Assembly: GCA_905207485.1 (NCBI GenBank)
Contig: CAJLLL010000044.1
Coordinates: 1-16,421 of the forward strand
Reading direction: 5' to 3'
Length of the DNA: 16,421 bases
From: an uncultured Phascolarctobacterium sp.
GTDB lineage: Bacteria > Bacillota > Negativicutes > Acidaminococcales > Acidaminococcaceae
The notes below the pieces were generated by a model. The model was not told the DNA's origin and made no database searches. It was given only the letters and a program-made list of their open reading frames with translations. Shown here piece after piece: positions 7,339-13,977 of this stretch. A program made the translations under genes and the position numbers. The stretch's first letter is position 1, and each line of letters starts with the position of its first letter.

Positions 7339-9363
7339 TTACTGCCCGTATTTTAAATGCCGCTCTGCATATTCGTTAATTATATAATTGCTGAGAGCAT
7401 CACAGTAACGGTCCTGTTCCGGCTCATCCATTTTGTCCTCAAAGAAGAAGCCGTCATTATAATAATACGCTTTGCCTCCAAAATAACCCAGCGCATAGGG
7501 CAAATTTACGTCCTGCAAAAAGTCGCGTCCCATAAAATCAGCCGGTGCTTCTATGCCGGCCAGTGCCAGCAAGGTGGGCGCCAAATCTATCTGCGAGGCA
7601 AACTGTTCTTCATCAAGCAGCGCGAAGGGTGCCAGGTTTTTGCCGACAAAAATCAGCGGTATCGGCGCAATGCTGCGGCGCGAGCGTTCATCCGTCACAA
7701 GTTCCATATATTCGCCGCCGCTGTGCGGGTTATGGTCGCTCGTTATTACAAACAGCGTGCGGTCATCCATCAGCCCGCGGCGCTCTGCTTCTTCAAAAAA
7801 CTTCTGGATGGTGTTGTTTACCCAGTAAATGCCGCGCACGGTTACAAATTTGTTGTCGCGCACTTCTGGCGGCATATCTCCGTAGGCGGTGCCGTAATAC
7901 GGATAGGGCTGGTGCATATCCAGCGTTTTTACAACCAGCAGCATTTTATCGTTTTTGCCTTTTTCCAAAAGGTTCAGTGCTTCGCTGTACATTACATCAT
8001 TATGGAAACCCCAGCCGCTGGCGCCGGTATAACCTGCGTCTTCAAGATATTCTTTGGCATAGTATTCCGCCATGCCGAACTGCGCCGGATATTCCTGCAA
8101 TTCGTTGTTGTAGTACTGGCTTGAAGCGTTCATAAAAATGCCGCGCCACCCTGCCTGCTGCACGCTGCGGAACAACGAAGGCTGATTGCCGCCCGGCAAA
8201 TCAGGGTCATAAATTAAATGCGAGCGGAAAGTTGCGTTAAGCCCCTGCGTTGTAGGCACTGCCGAAGAATAATAATGGTCAAGATGCGGATATTTGGCAA
8301 GCAGCCCATCCAGATACGGAGTGGCTTCTGCCGGAATATTATCATTATAATAGTGCATGTAATCGCGGTGAACAGATTCCAGCACCAGCATTACTATTTT
8401 ATCGTAACTTGCCTTCAGCGGCTTTTGCTCTTCATCCGGGCGCAATATGCCAAGCTCTTTTAAAACCTGTTCGTCTTTCACCGTCAGCGGGCGCTGCTCA
8501 ATATGGCTGCGGCTGACAATTTTATCGGTATCGAACATCATTTTACCGAAAAAGTTAACGTTTACCGGAGTTAAAAGCATTTCGCGGTAATTGGCGCGCG
8601 TTTTTTCGCTTTCAACTTCCGTCCACATACCCATATATTCTTTCATTACATAGGCATTAAGCTGTCCTATAAGCATGTAGCCAATGTTAAGCAGCAGCGA
8701 AAAAGCCGCCACGCACATCAGCGACCACACAAAGTTGGGCTTTTTCTTTGTAGGTTTGTTTACGCGGAACAGCAGCACCAACGCCACAAGCCCTGCGCCA
8801 ACAAGCGCCAGTTTTAAAACGCCCATGCTTGTAAGCACGCCTTTAACGGCATAAATGTTAAGATTGGAAAACAGCACGCTCTGCACGTGCATACTAGTCT
8901 GCCAGAAATAAAATGCGTCAAAAATCATAATTACGGCAGACAAAAAATAAACGGCAAAATACACCGTTTTCATTGTTTGCCCAACCCATTTATGATAGCA
9001 CATTGCTGTTACCAGCACTACCAAAATATTATTGTTAAGCCCTGCCAGTATGGCAAGCACTGTTGCCACGCCGCTGTCAAGCCTTAACTGATGCACCATA
9101 AAACCTGTTACACCAAGGTATAAAACGCCAGTTACAACTACCGGAAAATAACGCTTCACCCTGTCGCGGATGCGCGTGCGCCGCAGATACAACAGCCCTG
9201 CCACGCCCAAAAGCAAAACATCACGCAAAAAACAGCTTATGGCAGTATACCAAAATTCCATTTCCGGAAACGGCGTTATGCTCTGATAAAAACGCCAGGA
9301 AAGGAAATATTCTGCCGCAAAGGCAATAACCAAAAGCAGCAGCAGCCAATAACGTATTCTCAT
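7339..9363 (-). CDS. LtaS-superfamily membrane sulfatase-fold transferase (phosphoglycerol or phosphoethanolamine type)
   Basis: A 674-residue membrane enzyme. About seven N-terminal membrane segments (roughly residues 3-235) precede an extracytoplasmic alkaline-phosphatase/sulfatase domain (about 318-620). Expected metal/catalytic positions are visible: E329 in VLESVHRDY, a threonine nucleophile at T371 or T372 in PTTQG, H484 in LDMHQP, D543-H544 in TSDHNPHSGG, and the closing QIDLAPTLLALAGI...MGRDF. The Glu-Thr-AspHis spacing (about 43 and 171 residues) is very near that known for S. aureus LtaS. Such enzymes move phosphoglycerol or phosphoethanolamine from phospholipid onto glycan or lipid acceptors outside the inner membrane; the acceptor here is unknown. 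ATG 9363 (MRIRYW) has GGCGG 7 nt upstream and is preferred over GTG 9369. It starts 12 nt after the DAG kinase stop codon, as the last gene of the operon. Confidence 0.85.
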   Translation of the reverse strand: MRIRYWLLLLLVIAFAAEYFLSWRFYQSITPFPEMEFWYTAISCFLRDVLLLGVAGLLYLRRTRIRDRVKRYFPVVVTGVLYLGVTGFMVHQLRLDSGVATVLAILAGLNNNILVVLVTAMCYHKWVGQTMKTVYFAVYFLSAVIMIFDAFYFWQTSMHVQSVLFSNLNIYAVKGVLTSMGVLKLALVGAGLVALVLLFRVNKPTKKKPNFVWSLMCVAAFSLLLNIGYMLIGQLNAYVMKEYMGMWTEVESEKTRANYREMLLTPVNVNFFGKMMFDTDKIVSRSHIEQRPLTVKDEQVLKELGILRPDEEQKPLKASYDKIVMLVLESVHRDYMHYYNDNIPAEATPYLDGLLAKYPHLDHYYSSAVPTTQGLNATFRSHLIYDPDLPGGNQPSLFRSVQQAGWRGIFMNASSQYYNNELQEYPAQFGMAEYYAKEYLEDAGYTGASGWGFHNDVMYSEALNLLEKGKNDKMLLVVKTLDMHQPYPYYGTAYGDMPPEVRDNKFVTVRGIYWVNNTIQKFFEEAERRGLMDDRTLFVITSDHNPHSGGEYMELVTDERSRRSIAPIPLIFVGKNLAPFALLDEEQFASQIDLAPTLLALAGIEAPADFMGRDFLQDVNLPYALGYFGGKAYYYNDGFFFEDKMDEPEQDRYCDALSNYIINEYAERHLKYGQ

Positions 9364-9375
9364 CGTCACCCCGCC

Positions 9376-10317
9376 TTATGCCAAAAAGTTTATTGCCTTA
9401 GCCTGCATTTCTATCAGCAGCGGCGTTGCCGTTACAACGTCGCCGTCCAGTTCTGCCGGGAAGCCGTCTACATTGCACTCAACCGTTATGGTATGTGCTT
9501 TTTTTACAATAACGCCATTTTCACCATCCAGCGATTCCATCAGTATCATAGCTGCATATTTTAAAAAGTCGCCGCGCTTGTTGCCGGTGAACAGTGCCAC
9601 ATCAAAATAATCGTTAGTAATGGCAGCGCCTTTAAACAGGCTGTAACGCCCTGCATAATAGCGGCTTTTGCCGATAATAACCGTGGAAGCATCATACCAT
9701 TCGGGGTCGCCGTCAAACTTAACGCGGAATTTATAACGCCAGTTGCTCAGCAAAAGCTCTTTGCGCACCAGTTCGCCGCTTTGCACTACATAGGCAAACG
9801 AAGATAAAAAGCGTTTTTCAAGGCTTGATACGCTGTCTACAACTTTGGAATCGAAACCAATGCCGGCAACGGTTAAAAACGGATGCCCGTTAGCCATGCC
9901 GATACGCACCGGTTTAACTCTGCCCTGGCGCACGCGCTGCACCCAGCGCATCGGGTCGGCTGGCAGGTCAAACTCCTTGGCAACAAGGTTTACCGTTCCT
10001 GCCGGGAACACGCTTATAAACGGCACATAGCCGCTGCGGTTCAGTTCGCCAATCATGGCGCGCAGCGTACCGTCGCCGCCTGCCACAATAACCCAGTCAT
10101 ATTTTTCTTCTTTTATTTTATCCGCCCATTCGGAAAGTTTTTTAAATTCCCTTAGTTCTGTCAGCTCCACGCGGTTCGGGCCGATAATTGCCGTCAGGCG
10201 GCGTTTTAAATCCAATACGCGAGACAGCATGCTGACAAAAATCTGCTTGCCTGAATTAGGATTATAAATGATAACAACTTTTTTAAAATTTTTAATTTCA
10301 ATACCGTTAGTTTCCAT
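9376..10317 (-). CDS. diacylglycerol kinase family lipid kinase (DgkB/YegS type)
   Basis: A 313-residue cytoplasmic or peripheral lipid kinase. The N-terminal nucleotide-binding domain shows IIYNPNSGK (residues 16-24), VAGGDGTLR (78-86) and the PAGTVN loop (105-110). The C-terminal beta-rich lipid-binding domain ends with the typical ELDGD. The family phosphorylates diacylglycerol or related lipids to phosphatidic acid using ATP. ATG 10317 has AAGG 10 nt upstream; the GTG at 10326 sits almost on that site and is disfavoured. It is 12 nt after gtrA and 12 nt before the LtaS-like gene, so the three should be co-transcribed. Its likely job is to recycle diacylglycerol released by that enzyme (inference). 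Confidence 0.9.
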   Translation of the reverse strand: METNGIEIKNFKKVVIIYNPNSGKQIFVSMLSRVLDLKRRLTAIIGPNRVELTELREFKKLSEWADKIKEEKYDWVIVAGGDGTLRAMIGELNRSGYVPFISVFPAGTVNLVAKEFDLPADPMRWVQRVRQGRVKPVRIGMANGHPFLTVAGIGFDSKVVDSVSSLEKRFLSSFAYVVQSGELVRKELLLSNWRYKFRVKFDGDPEWYDASTVIIGKSRYYAGRYSLFKGAAITNDYFDVALFTGNKRGDFLKYAAMILMESLDGENGVIVKKAHTITVECNVDGFPAELDGDVVTATPLLIEMQAKAINFLA

Positions 10318-10329
10318 TATATCCACACC

Positions 10330-10743
10330 TTAAAAAATCCATTTTTTGCGCGCCAGATAGTTCCACACAACAACAATGCACGTTGCCGCAATTTTGGAAA
10401 CCAGACCGGGCATGCCAAAAAGACCAACAAAAATATACATTAAAAGCAGGTTGAACAAAAGCCCCATGCCGCTTACAAGAAAGACCAGGCTCAGTTCTTT
10501 GGCTTTGCCATAACGCACCCCGCTTGTAAAAACAAGGATATTGCACATAAAATAATGGTACAGCGTTGATAAAAAATATGCCAGCGCCGTTGCCGCCAGG
10601 TAGTTAATGCCTGCCGCCGCGTTAAAAGCATAAAAAAACGCCCATTCAATAAGCGCTGCGCTGCCGCCTACAAACAAATATAAAATTATTTTTACAAATT
10701 CATTGTTCGTATAATCAAAGCCAAATAAAACCTTTTTATCCAT
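10330..10743 (-). CDS. GtrA family membrane protein
   Basis: A 137-residue protein with four predicted membrane helices (about 17-38, 44-65, 83-106, 112-133) and the family ending WNYLARKKWIF. GtrA-family proteins are thought to move undecaprenyl-phosphate-linked sugars across the inner membrane, or to assist GT2/GT39 glycosyltransferases, in cell-surface glycan decoration. ATG 10743 has AAGGAG (10757-10752) 8 nt upstream. As the first gene of the gtrA-dgk-ltaS-like operon, it links that operon to surface polymer decoration. No partner glycosyltransferase is in the window. Confidence 0.9.
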   Translation of the reverse strand: MDKKVLFGFDYTNNEFVKIILYLFVGGSAALIEWAFFYAFNAAAGINYLAATALAYFLSTLYHYFMCNILVFTSGVRYGKAKELSLVFLVSGMGLLFNLLLMYIFVGLFGMPGLVSKIAATCIVVVWNYLARKKWIF

Positions 10744-10765
10744 TTAACAATCTCCTTGACGTTAT

Positions 10766-10793
10766 ATTATAGCATTTTTTATATTTTAGTTAA
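10766..10793 (-). promoter_or_regulatory. promoter of the gtrA operon
   Basis: On the minus strand, -35 TTAACT (10793-10788) and a perfect -10 TATAAT (10771-10766) are separated by 16 bp. The leader would be short, about 17 nt, with AAGGAG inside it. The rest of the 10744-10926 gap holds only the vanZ terminator. Confidence 0.55.
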
Positions 10794-10878
10794 AGCAAAA
10801 TATAAAAATAAAACAATGATTTAAACAGGCTTTAATTTGACTTTGCTATCATATTTACTGTAAGAATCATATAAAAAC

Positions 10879-10906
10879 AAAACACCTGCTTTTTCGCAGG
10901 TGTTTT
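10879..10906 (-). terminator. intrinsic terminator after vanZ
   Basis: Read on the minus strand, AAAACACCTGC and GCAGGTGTTTT form an 11-bp stem with a 6-nt loop. TTTTGTTTTTAT follows, beginning in the stem. It lies about 20 nt beyond the vanZ stop and closes the long minus-strand run that begins at the right edge. Confidence 0.88.
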
Positions 10907-10926
10907 GCTGTATTTCAACACAATTT

Positions 10927-11358
10927 TTATTTTTTGCTCCAAAGCCATATCTGGCGGCAACACCAGATGATGAACACGCCGCAGAAATCAAGGATTATAT
11001 CCGTAATCTGCGCAGTGCGCCCCGGCACGGAAAGCTGTATGTATTCATCTGCCACGGCAACGGCAAGACCCAAAAAGAGAATATAGCCTGATGCCACACG
11101 GTTGGAAACGCGCCAGTTAATAAAAGTGTTAACCATTATTACAGCCAGCATGGCAAACTCTGCAAAATGCGCCAGTTTGCGCAGGCGTGCTTCAAGACGG
11201 TCTACCGGCATCGGGTCGCCAATGGCGCTGTAAAATCCATCCAGCCATTCTGCCAAAAGCCCGCTTGCCTTGTAAGATGTTTCTGCAGGCAGCGACGAGT
11301 TGAAAAAGATAAAACCCGTAAACAGCAACAACAGCAGCAGCCACAAAACTTTTTTCAT
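10927..11358 (-). CDS. VanZ family protein
   Basis: A 143-residue membrane protein with about four helices. It has the two VanZ-family blocks: RKLAHFAEFAMLA (residues 60-72) and DEYIQLSVPGRTAQITDI followed by LDFCG (104-127). VanZ was first described as giving low-level teicoplanin resistance. Most chromosomal homologues have no established role, and nothing here (no vanA/H/X) points to a glycopeptide-resistance cluster. The ATG at 11358 is 14 nt after the folD stop codon, with only a weak GGCGG/AAGG ribosome binding site, so translation may depend on folD. It is the last gene before the terminator at 10879. Confidence 0.88.
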   Translation of the reverse strand: MKKVLWLLLLLLFTGFIFFNSSLPAETSYKASGLLAEWLDGFYSAIGDPMPVDRLEARLRKLAHFAEFAMLAVIMVNTFINWRVSNRVASGYILFLGLAVAVADEYIQLSVPGRTAQITDIILDFCGVFIIWCCRQIWLWSKK

Positions 11359-11372
11359 TTATCTCAGCCGCC

Positions 11373-12203
11373 TTACTGATTGCGCGTAAGCAAATCCATT
11401 ACCATCATGTTGCTTACCACGCCAATGCCGCCCGGCACCGGCGTATATGCGCCTGCCTTGCCAATAACGGCAGGGTCAACGTCGCCGACAAGGCCGCCTT
11501 CTACGGCGTTAATGCCTACATCGACTATAACTGCGCCTTCTTTAATCATATCCGGCGTTACAAAGCACGGTTTGCCTACAGCAGCTACAATAATATCCGC
11601 ATTTTTGGTAATTTCCGCCAGGTTCTGCGTTTTGCTATGGCAGATGGTAACCGTAGCGTTTTTGTTAAGCAGCAGGTTGGCAACCGGTTTGCCTACCACA
11701 TTGCTGCGCCCGATAACAACTGCGTGTTTGCCGCTAAGTTCAATGCCGTAATGTTCAAGCGTTGCCATGCAGGCACGCGGCGTGCAGGGCGACATGGTGC
11801 CGTAGCCCAGGTACATATCGCCTACATTTTTTACGTTAAGGCAGTCTACTTCTTTGCTTGCCGTAACAGCCGTGCCTACAGCATCGCTGTCAAGCGGTTT
11901 CGGCATGGGCATCATCGGCAGAATGCCGGTAATGTAACGGTTGTGGTTCATGCGGGCAATGTCGCGCAGCAGGTCTTCCTGTTTCACGTCAGCCGGGTAT
12001 AACAGTTCCTTAACGTAAATGCCCAGGCTTTCCGCCAGCTTCATCAGGCGGTTTTTATATACATGCGAAGCGGGGTCGTCGCCCACAACGATAATTGCCA
12101 GCGTTATTTTGCGCCCTTTTTCCAGTGCGCGCGCCACACGGGCAGTTATTGTTTCACGGTAGGCATCAGCCACGGGCTTGCCTTTCATCATCAGTGTTTC
12201 CAT
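11373..12203 (-). CDS. folD: FolD-family methylene-THF dehydrogenase/cyclohydrolase with atypical active site
   Basis: A 276-residue protein of normal FolD length with both family domains. The NAD(P)-binding half is well preserved (VVIGRSNVVGKPVANLL, residues 162-178; ICHSKT, 187-192). Three catalytic-domain hallmarks differ. In the usual SxxYxxxK motif the sequence is SHVYKNRL (46-53), so the catalytic Lys is Leu53. The usual GILVQLPLP is GILPMMPMP (93-101), so the catalytic Gln is Met97. The usual TPVPGGxGPMT is TPVPGGIGVVS (254-264). The conserved Asp is kept (D120 in KEVDCL). In known enzymes the Lys and Gln support catalysis and the Lys is needed for cyclohydrolase activity, so this may be a dehydrogenase-only or otherwise altered enzyme. 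ATG 12203 has AAGGAG 7 nt upstream, overlapping the fhs stop codon; the gap to fhs is 11 nt. Confidence 0.88.
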   Translation of the reverse strand: METLMMKGKPVADAYRETITARVARALEKGRKITLAIIVVGDDPASHVYKNRLMKLAESLGIYVKELLYPADVKQEDLLRDIARMNHNRYITGILPMMPMPKPLDSDAVGTAVTASKEVDCLNVKNVGDMYLGYGTMSPCTPRACMATLEHYGIELSGKHAVVIGRSNVVGKPVANLLLNKNATVTICHSKTQNLAEITKNADIIVAAVGKPCFVTPDMIKEGAVIVDVGINAVEGGLVGDVDPAVIGKAGAYTPVPGGIGVVSNMMVMDLLTRNQ

Positions 12204-12214
12204 AAAACTTCTCC

Positions 12215-13885
12215 TTAAAACAATCCGCTGATAACGCCGTCATCGCTGACGTCAATTTTTTCTGCGGCGGGTACTTTCGGCAGTCCGGGCATGGTCATAA
12301 TGTCGCCGGTTAAAACTACCACAAAGCCTGCGCCCGCTGCAATGCGGCAGTTTTTAATGGTAATTTCAAAACCTTCGGGGCGTCCCAAAAGCGCCGGGTC
12401 ATCCGAGAAGGAATACTGCGTTTTAGCCATGCAGACAGGCAGGTTGCCGTAACCCATTTTTTCAAAATCCTTCAAAGCGTTGGTTGCTTCTTTGGTATAG
12501 TTTACGCCAACTGCGCCGTAAATATTTTTGGCAATGGTTTCAATTTTTTCTTTAAGGCTCAGTTCATCGCCGTACAAAACTTTAAAATCGGCCTGGCCGC
12601 TGTTTGCAAGACGGACAACTTCTTTGGCAAGTTCAATGCCGCCTTCGCCGCCTTTGGCAAATACTTCGGAAAGCGCTACATTTACGCCGTGCGCTGCGCA
12701 GTGGCTGCGGATGGCTTCCAGTTCTTCCGGGGTATCCTGCGCAAAGGCGTTAATTGCAACAACAAGGGGCAGTCCGTATTGTTTAATGTTTTCAATGTGT
12801 TTTTCAAGATTTACAAGGCCGCGTTTAACAGCTTCCACATCCGGGGTGGCAAGTTCTGTTTTGGGCACGCCGCCGTGCATTTTAAGCGCGCGTACGGTTG
12901 CCACAAGCACTACGGCATCCGGTTTTAAGCCGGCATAACGGCACTTAATATCAAAGAATTTTTCTGCGCCGAGGTCTGCGCCGAAGCCTGCTTCCGTAAT
13001 GGTATAGCCTGCAAGTTTAAGCGCGGTTTTGGTTGCCATTACGCTGTTGCAGCCATGGGCAATATTTGCAAACGGTCCGCCGTGGATAATGGCAGGCACG
13101 TTTTCCAAAGTCTGCACAAGGTTAGGCTTAACGGCATCTTTTAAAAGTGCTGCCATTGCGCCCTGTGCTTTAAGCATGCCGGCGGTAATGGGGTTGCCGC
13201 TGTAATCGTAGGCAACGATAATTTTGCTTAAGCGTTCTTTTAAATCGTGCAGTCCGTCAGCCAGGCACAAAATAGCCATAACTTCGGAAGCAACGGTAAT
13301 ATCAAAGCCGTCCTGGCGGGGTACGCCGTGCGCTTTGCCGCCCAAGCCGACAACAATGTTGCGCAGTTCGCGGTCGTTCATGTCAACAACGCGTTTCCAC
13401 ACAATGCGGCGCGGGTCGATATTAAGCGCATTGCCCTGCTGAATGTGGTTATCCAGCATAGCTGCCAGAAGCATGTGGGCAGATGTTATGGCATGAAAAT
13501 CGCCCGTAAAATGCAGGTTAATATCTTCCATCGGCACTACCTGGGAATAGCCGCCGCCGGCAGCGCCGCCCTTAATGCCCATGCAGGGTCCGAGCGAAGG
13601 CTCGCGCAGGGCAACGATAACGCTTTCGCCTATTTTGGCAAGGCCCTGTGCCAAACCAACGGTAGTGGTGGATTTGCCTTCACCCGCAGGGGTCGGCGTA
13701 ATGGCAGTAACCAAAATCAGTTTGCCGTCGGGTTTATTCTGCACCCTTTTAATTAAATCCATGGACAATTTTGCTTTGTAGCGTCCGTATAACTCGATAT
13801 CATCCTCGCCGATGCCGAGTTTTTTGGCAACTTCCGTAATAGGCAGCATGTGCGCCTGCTGAGCAATTTCAATATCCGATAACAT
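12215..13885 (-). CDS. fhs: formate-tetrahydrofolate ligase
   Basis: A 556-residue cytoplasmic enzyme of full family length that makes 10-formyl-THF from formate, THF and ATP. The P-loop TPTPAGEGKSTTTVG (residues 63-77) is intact, followed by the family block REPSLGPCMGIKGGAAGGGY. The C-terminal TGDIMTMPGLPKVPAAEKID is also typical. ATG 13885 has GGGAGG (13898-13893) 7 nt upstream. It lies 87 nt after the PBP stop codon and 11 nt before folD, so fhs and folD are certainly one transcriptional unit; read-through from the PBP is possible, because no terminator with a T-run was seen between them. Its leader can form a long hairpin (13928-13977). No substitutions were noticed in the recognised motifs. 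Confidence 0.97.
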   Translation of the reverse strand: MLSDIEIAQQAHMLPITEVAKKLGIGEDDIELYGRYKAKLSMDLIKRVQNKPDGKLILVTAITPTPAGEGKSTTTVGLAQGLAKIGESVIVALREPSLGPCMGIKGGAAGGGYSQVVPMEDINLHFTGDFHAITSAHMLLAAMLDNHIQQGNALNIDPRRIVWKRVVDMNDRELRNIVVGLGGKAHGVPRQDGFDITVASEVMAILCLADGLHDLKERLSKIIVAYDYSGNPITAGMLKAQGAMAALLKDAVKPNLVQTLENVPAIIHGGPFANIAHGCNSVMATKTALKLAGYTITEAGFGADLGAEKFFDIKCRYAGLKPDAVVLVATVRALKMHGGVPKTELATPDVEAVKRGLVNLEKHIENIKQYGLPLVVAINAFAQDTPEELEAIRSHCAAHGVNVALSEVFAKGGEGGIELAKEVVRLANSGQADFKVLYGDELSLKEKIETIAKNIYGAVGVNYTKEATNALKDFEKMGYGNLPVCMAKTQYSFSDDPALLGRPEGFEITIKNCRIAAGAGFVVVLTGDIMTMPGLPKVPAAEKIDVSDDGVISGLF

Positions 13886-13927
13886 CTGTATACCTCCCTT
13901 TATCTCTGCGTAAATAACTGTATCTTT

Positions 13928-13977
13928 AATAAATTCTCTGCATTAGCCGTTTTTCCTGCCGTCAGAGACAATTTATT
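13928..13977 (-). promoter_or_regulatory. structured fhs leader: bulged hairpin without terminator T-run
   Basis: On the minus strand, AATAAAT (13977-13971) and TCTCTG (13968-13963) pair with CAGAGA (13940-13935) and ATTTATT (13934-13928). This gives 13 bp with a 2-nt bulge and a 22-nt loop, starting at the PBP stop codon. AAAGATAC follows, so it is not an intrinsic terminator. A second CAGAGA (13908-13903) lies 4 nt before the fhs Shine-Dalgarno and could compete for TCTCTG. A regulatory role is inferred only. Confidence 0.35.

Noticed and set aside
10927..11358. Glycopeptide-resistance gene
   Set aside because: The protein is VanZ-family, but no vanA/H/X/R/S genes are nearby, and most chromosomal VanZ homologues are not resistance determinants.
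13886..13972. THF riboswitch upstream of fhs
   Set aside because: These riboswitches can precede folate genes, but I could not find their conserved core in the 87-nt gap. Only the bulged hairpin and the alternative CAGAGA were seen.
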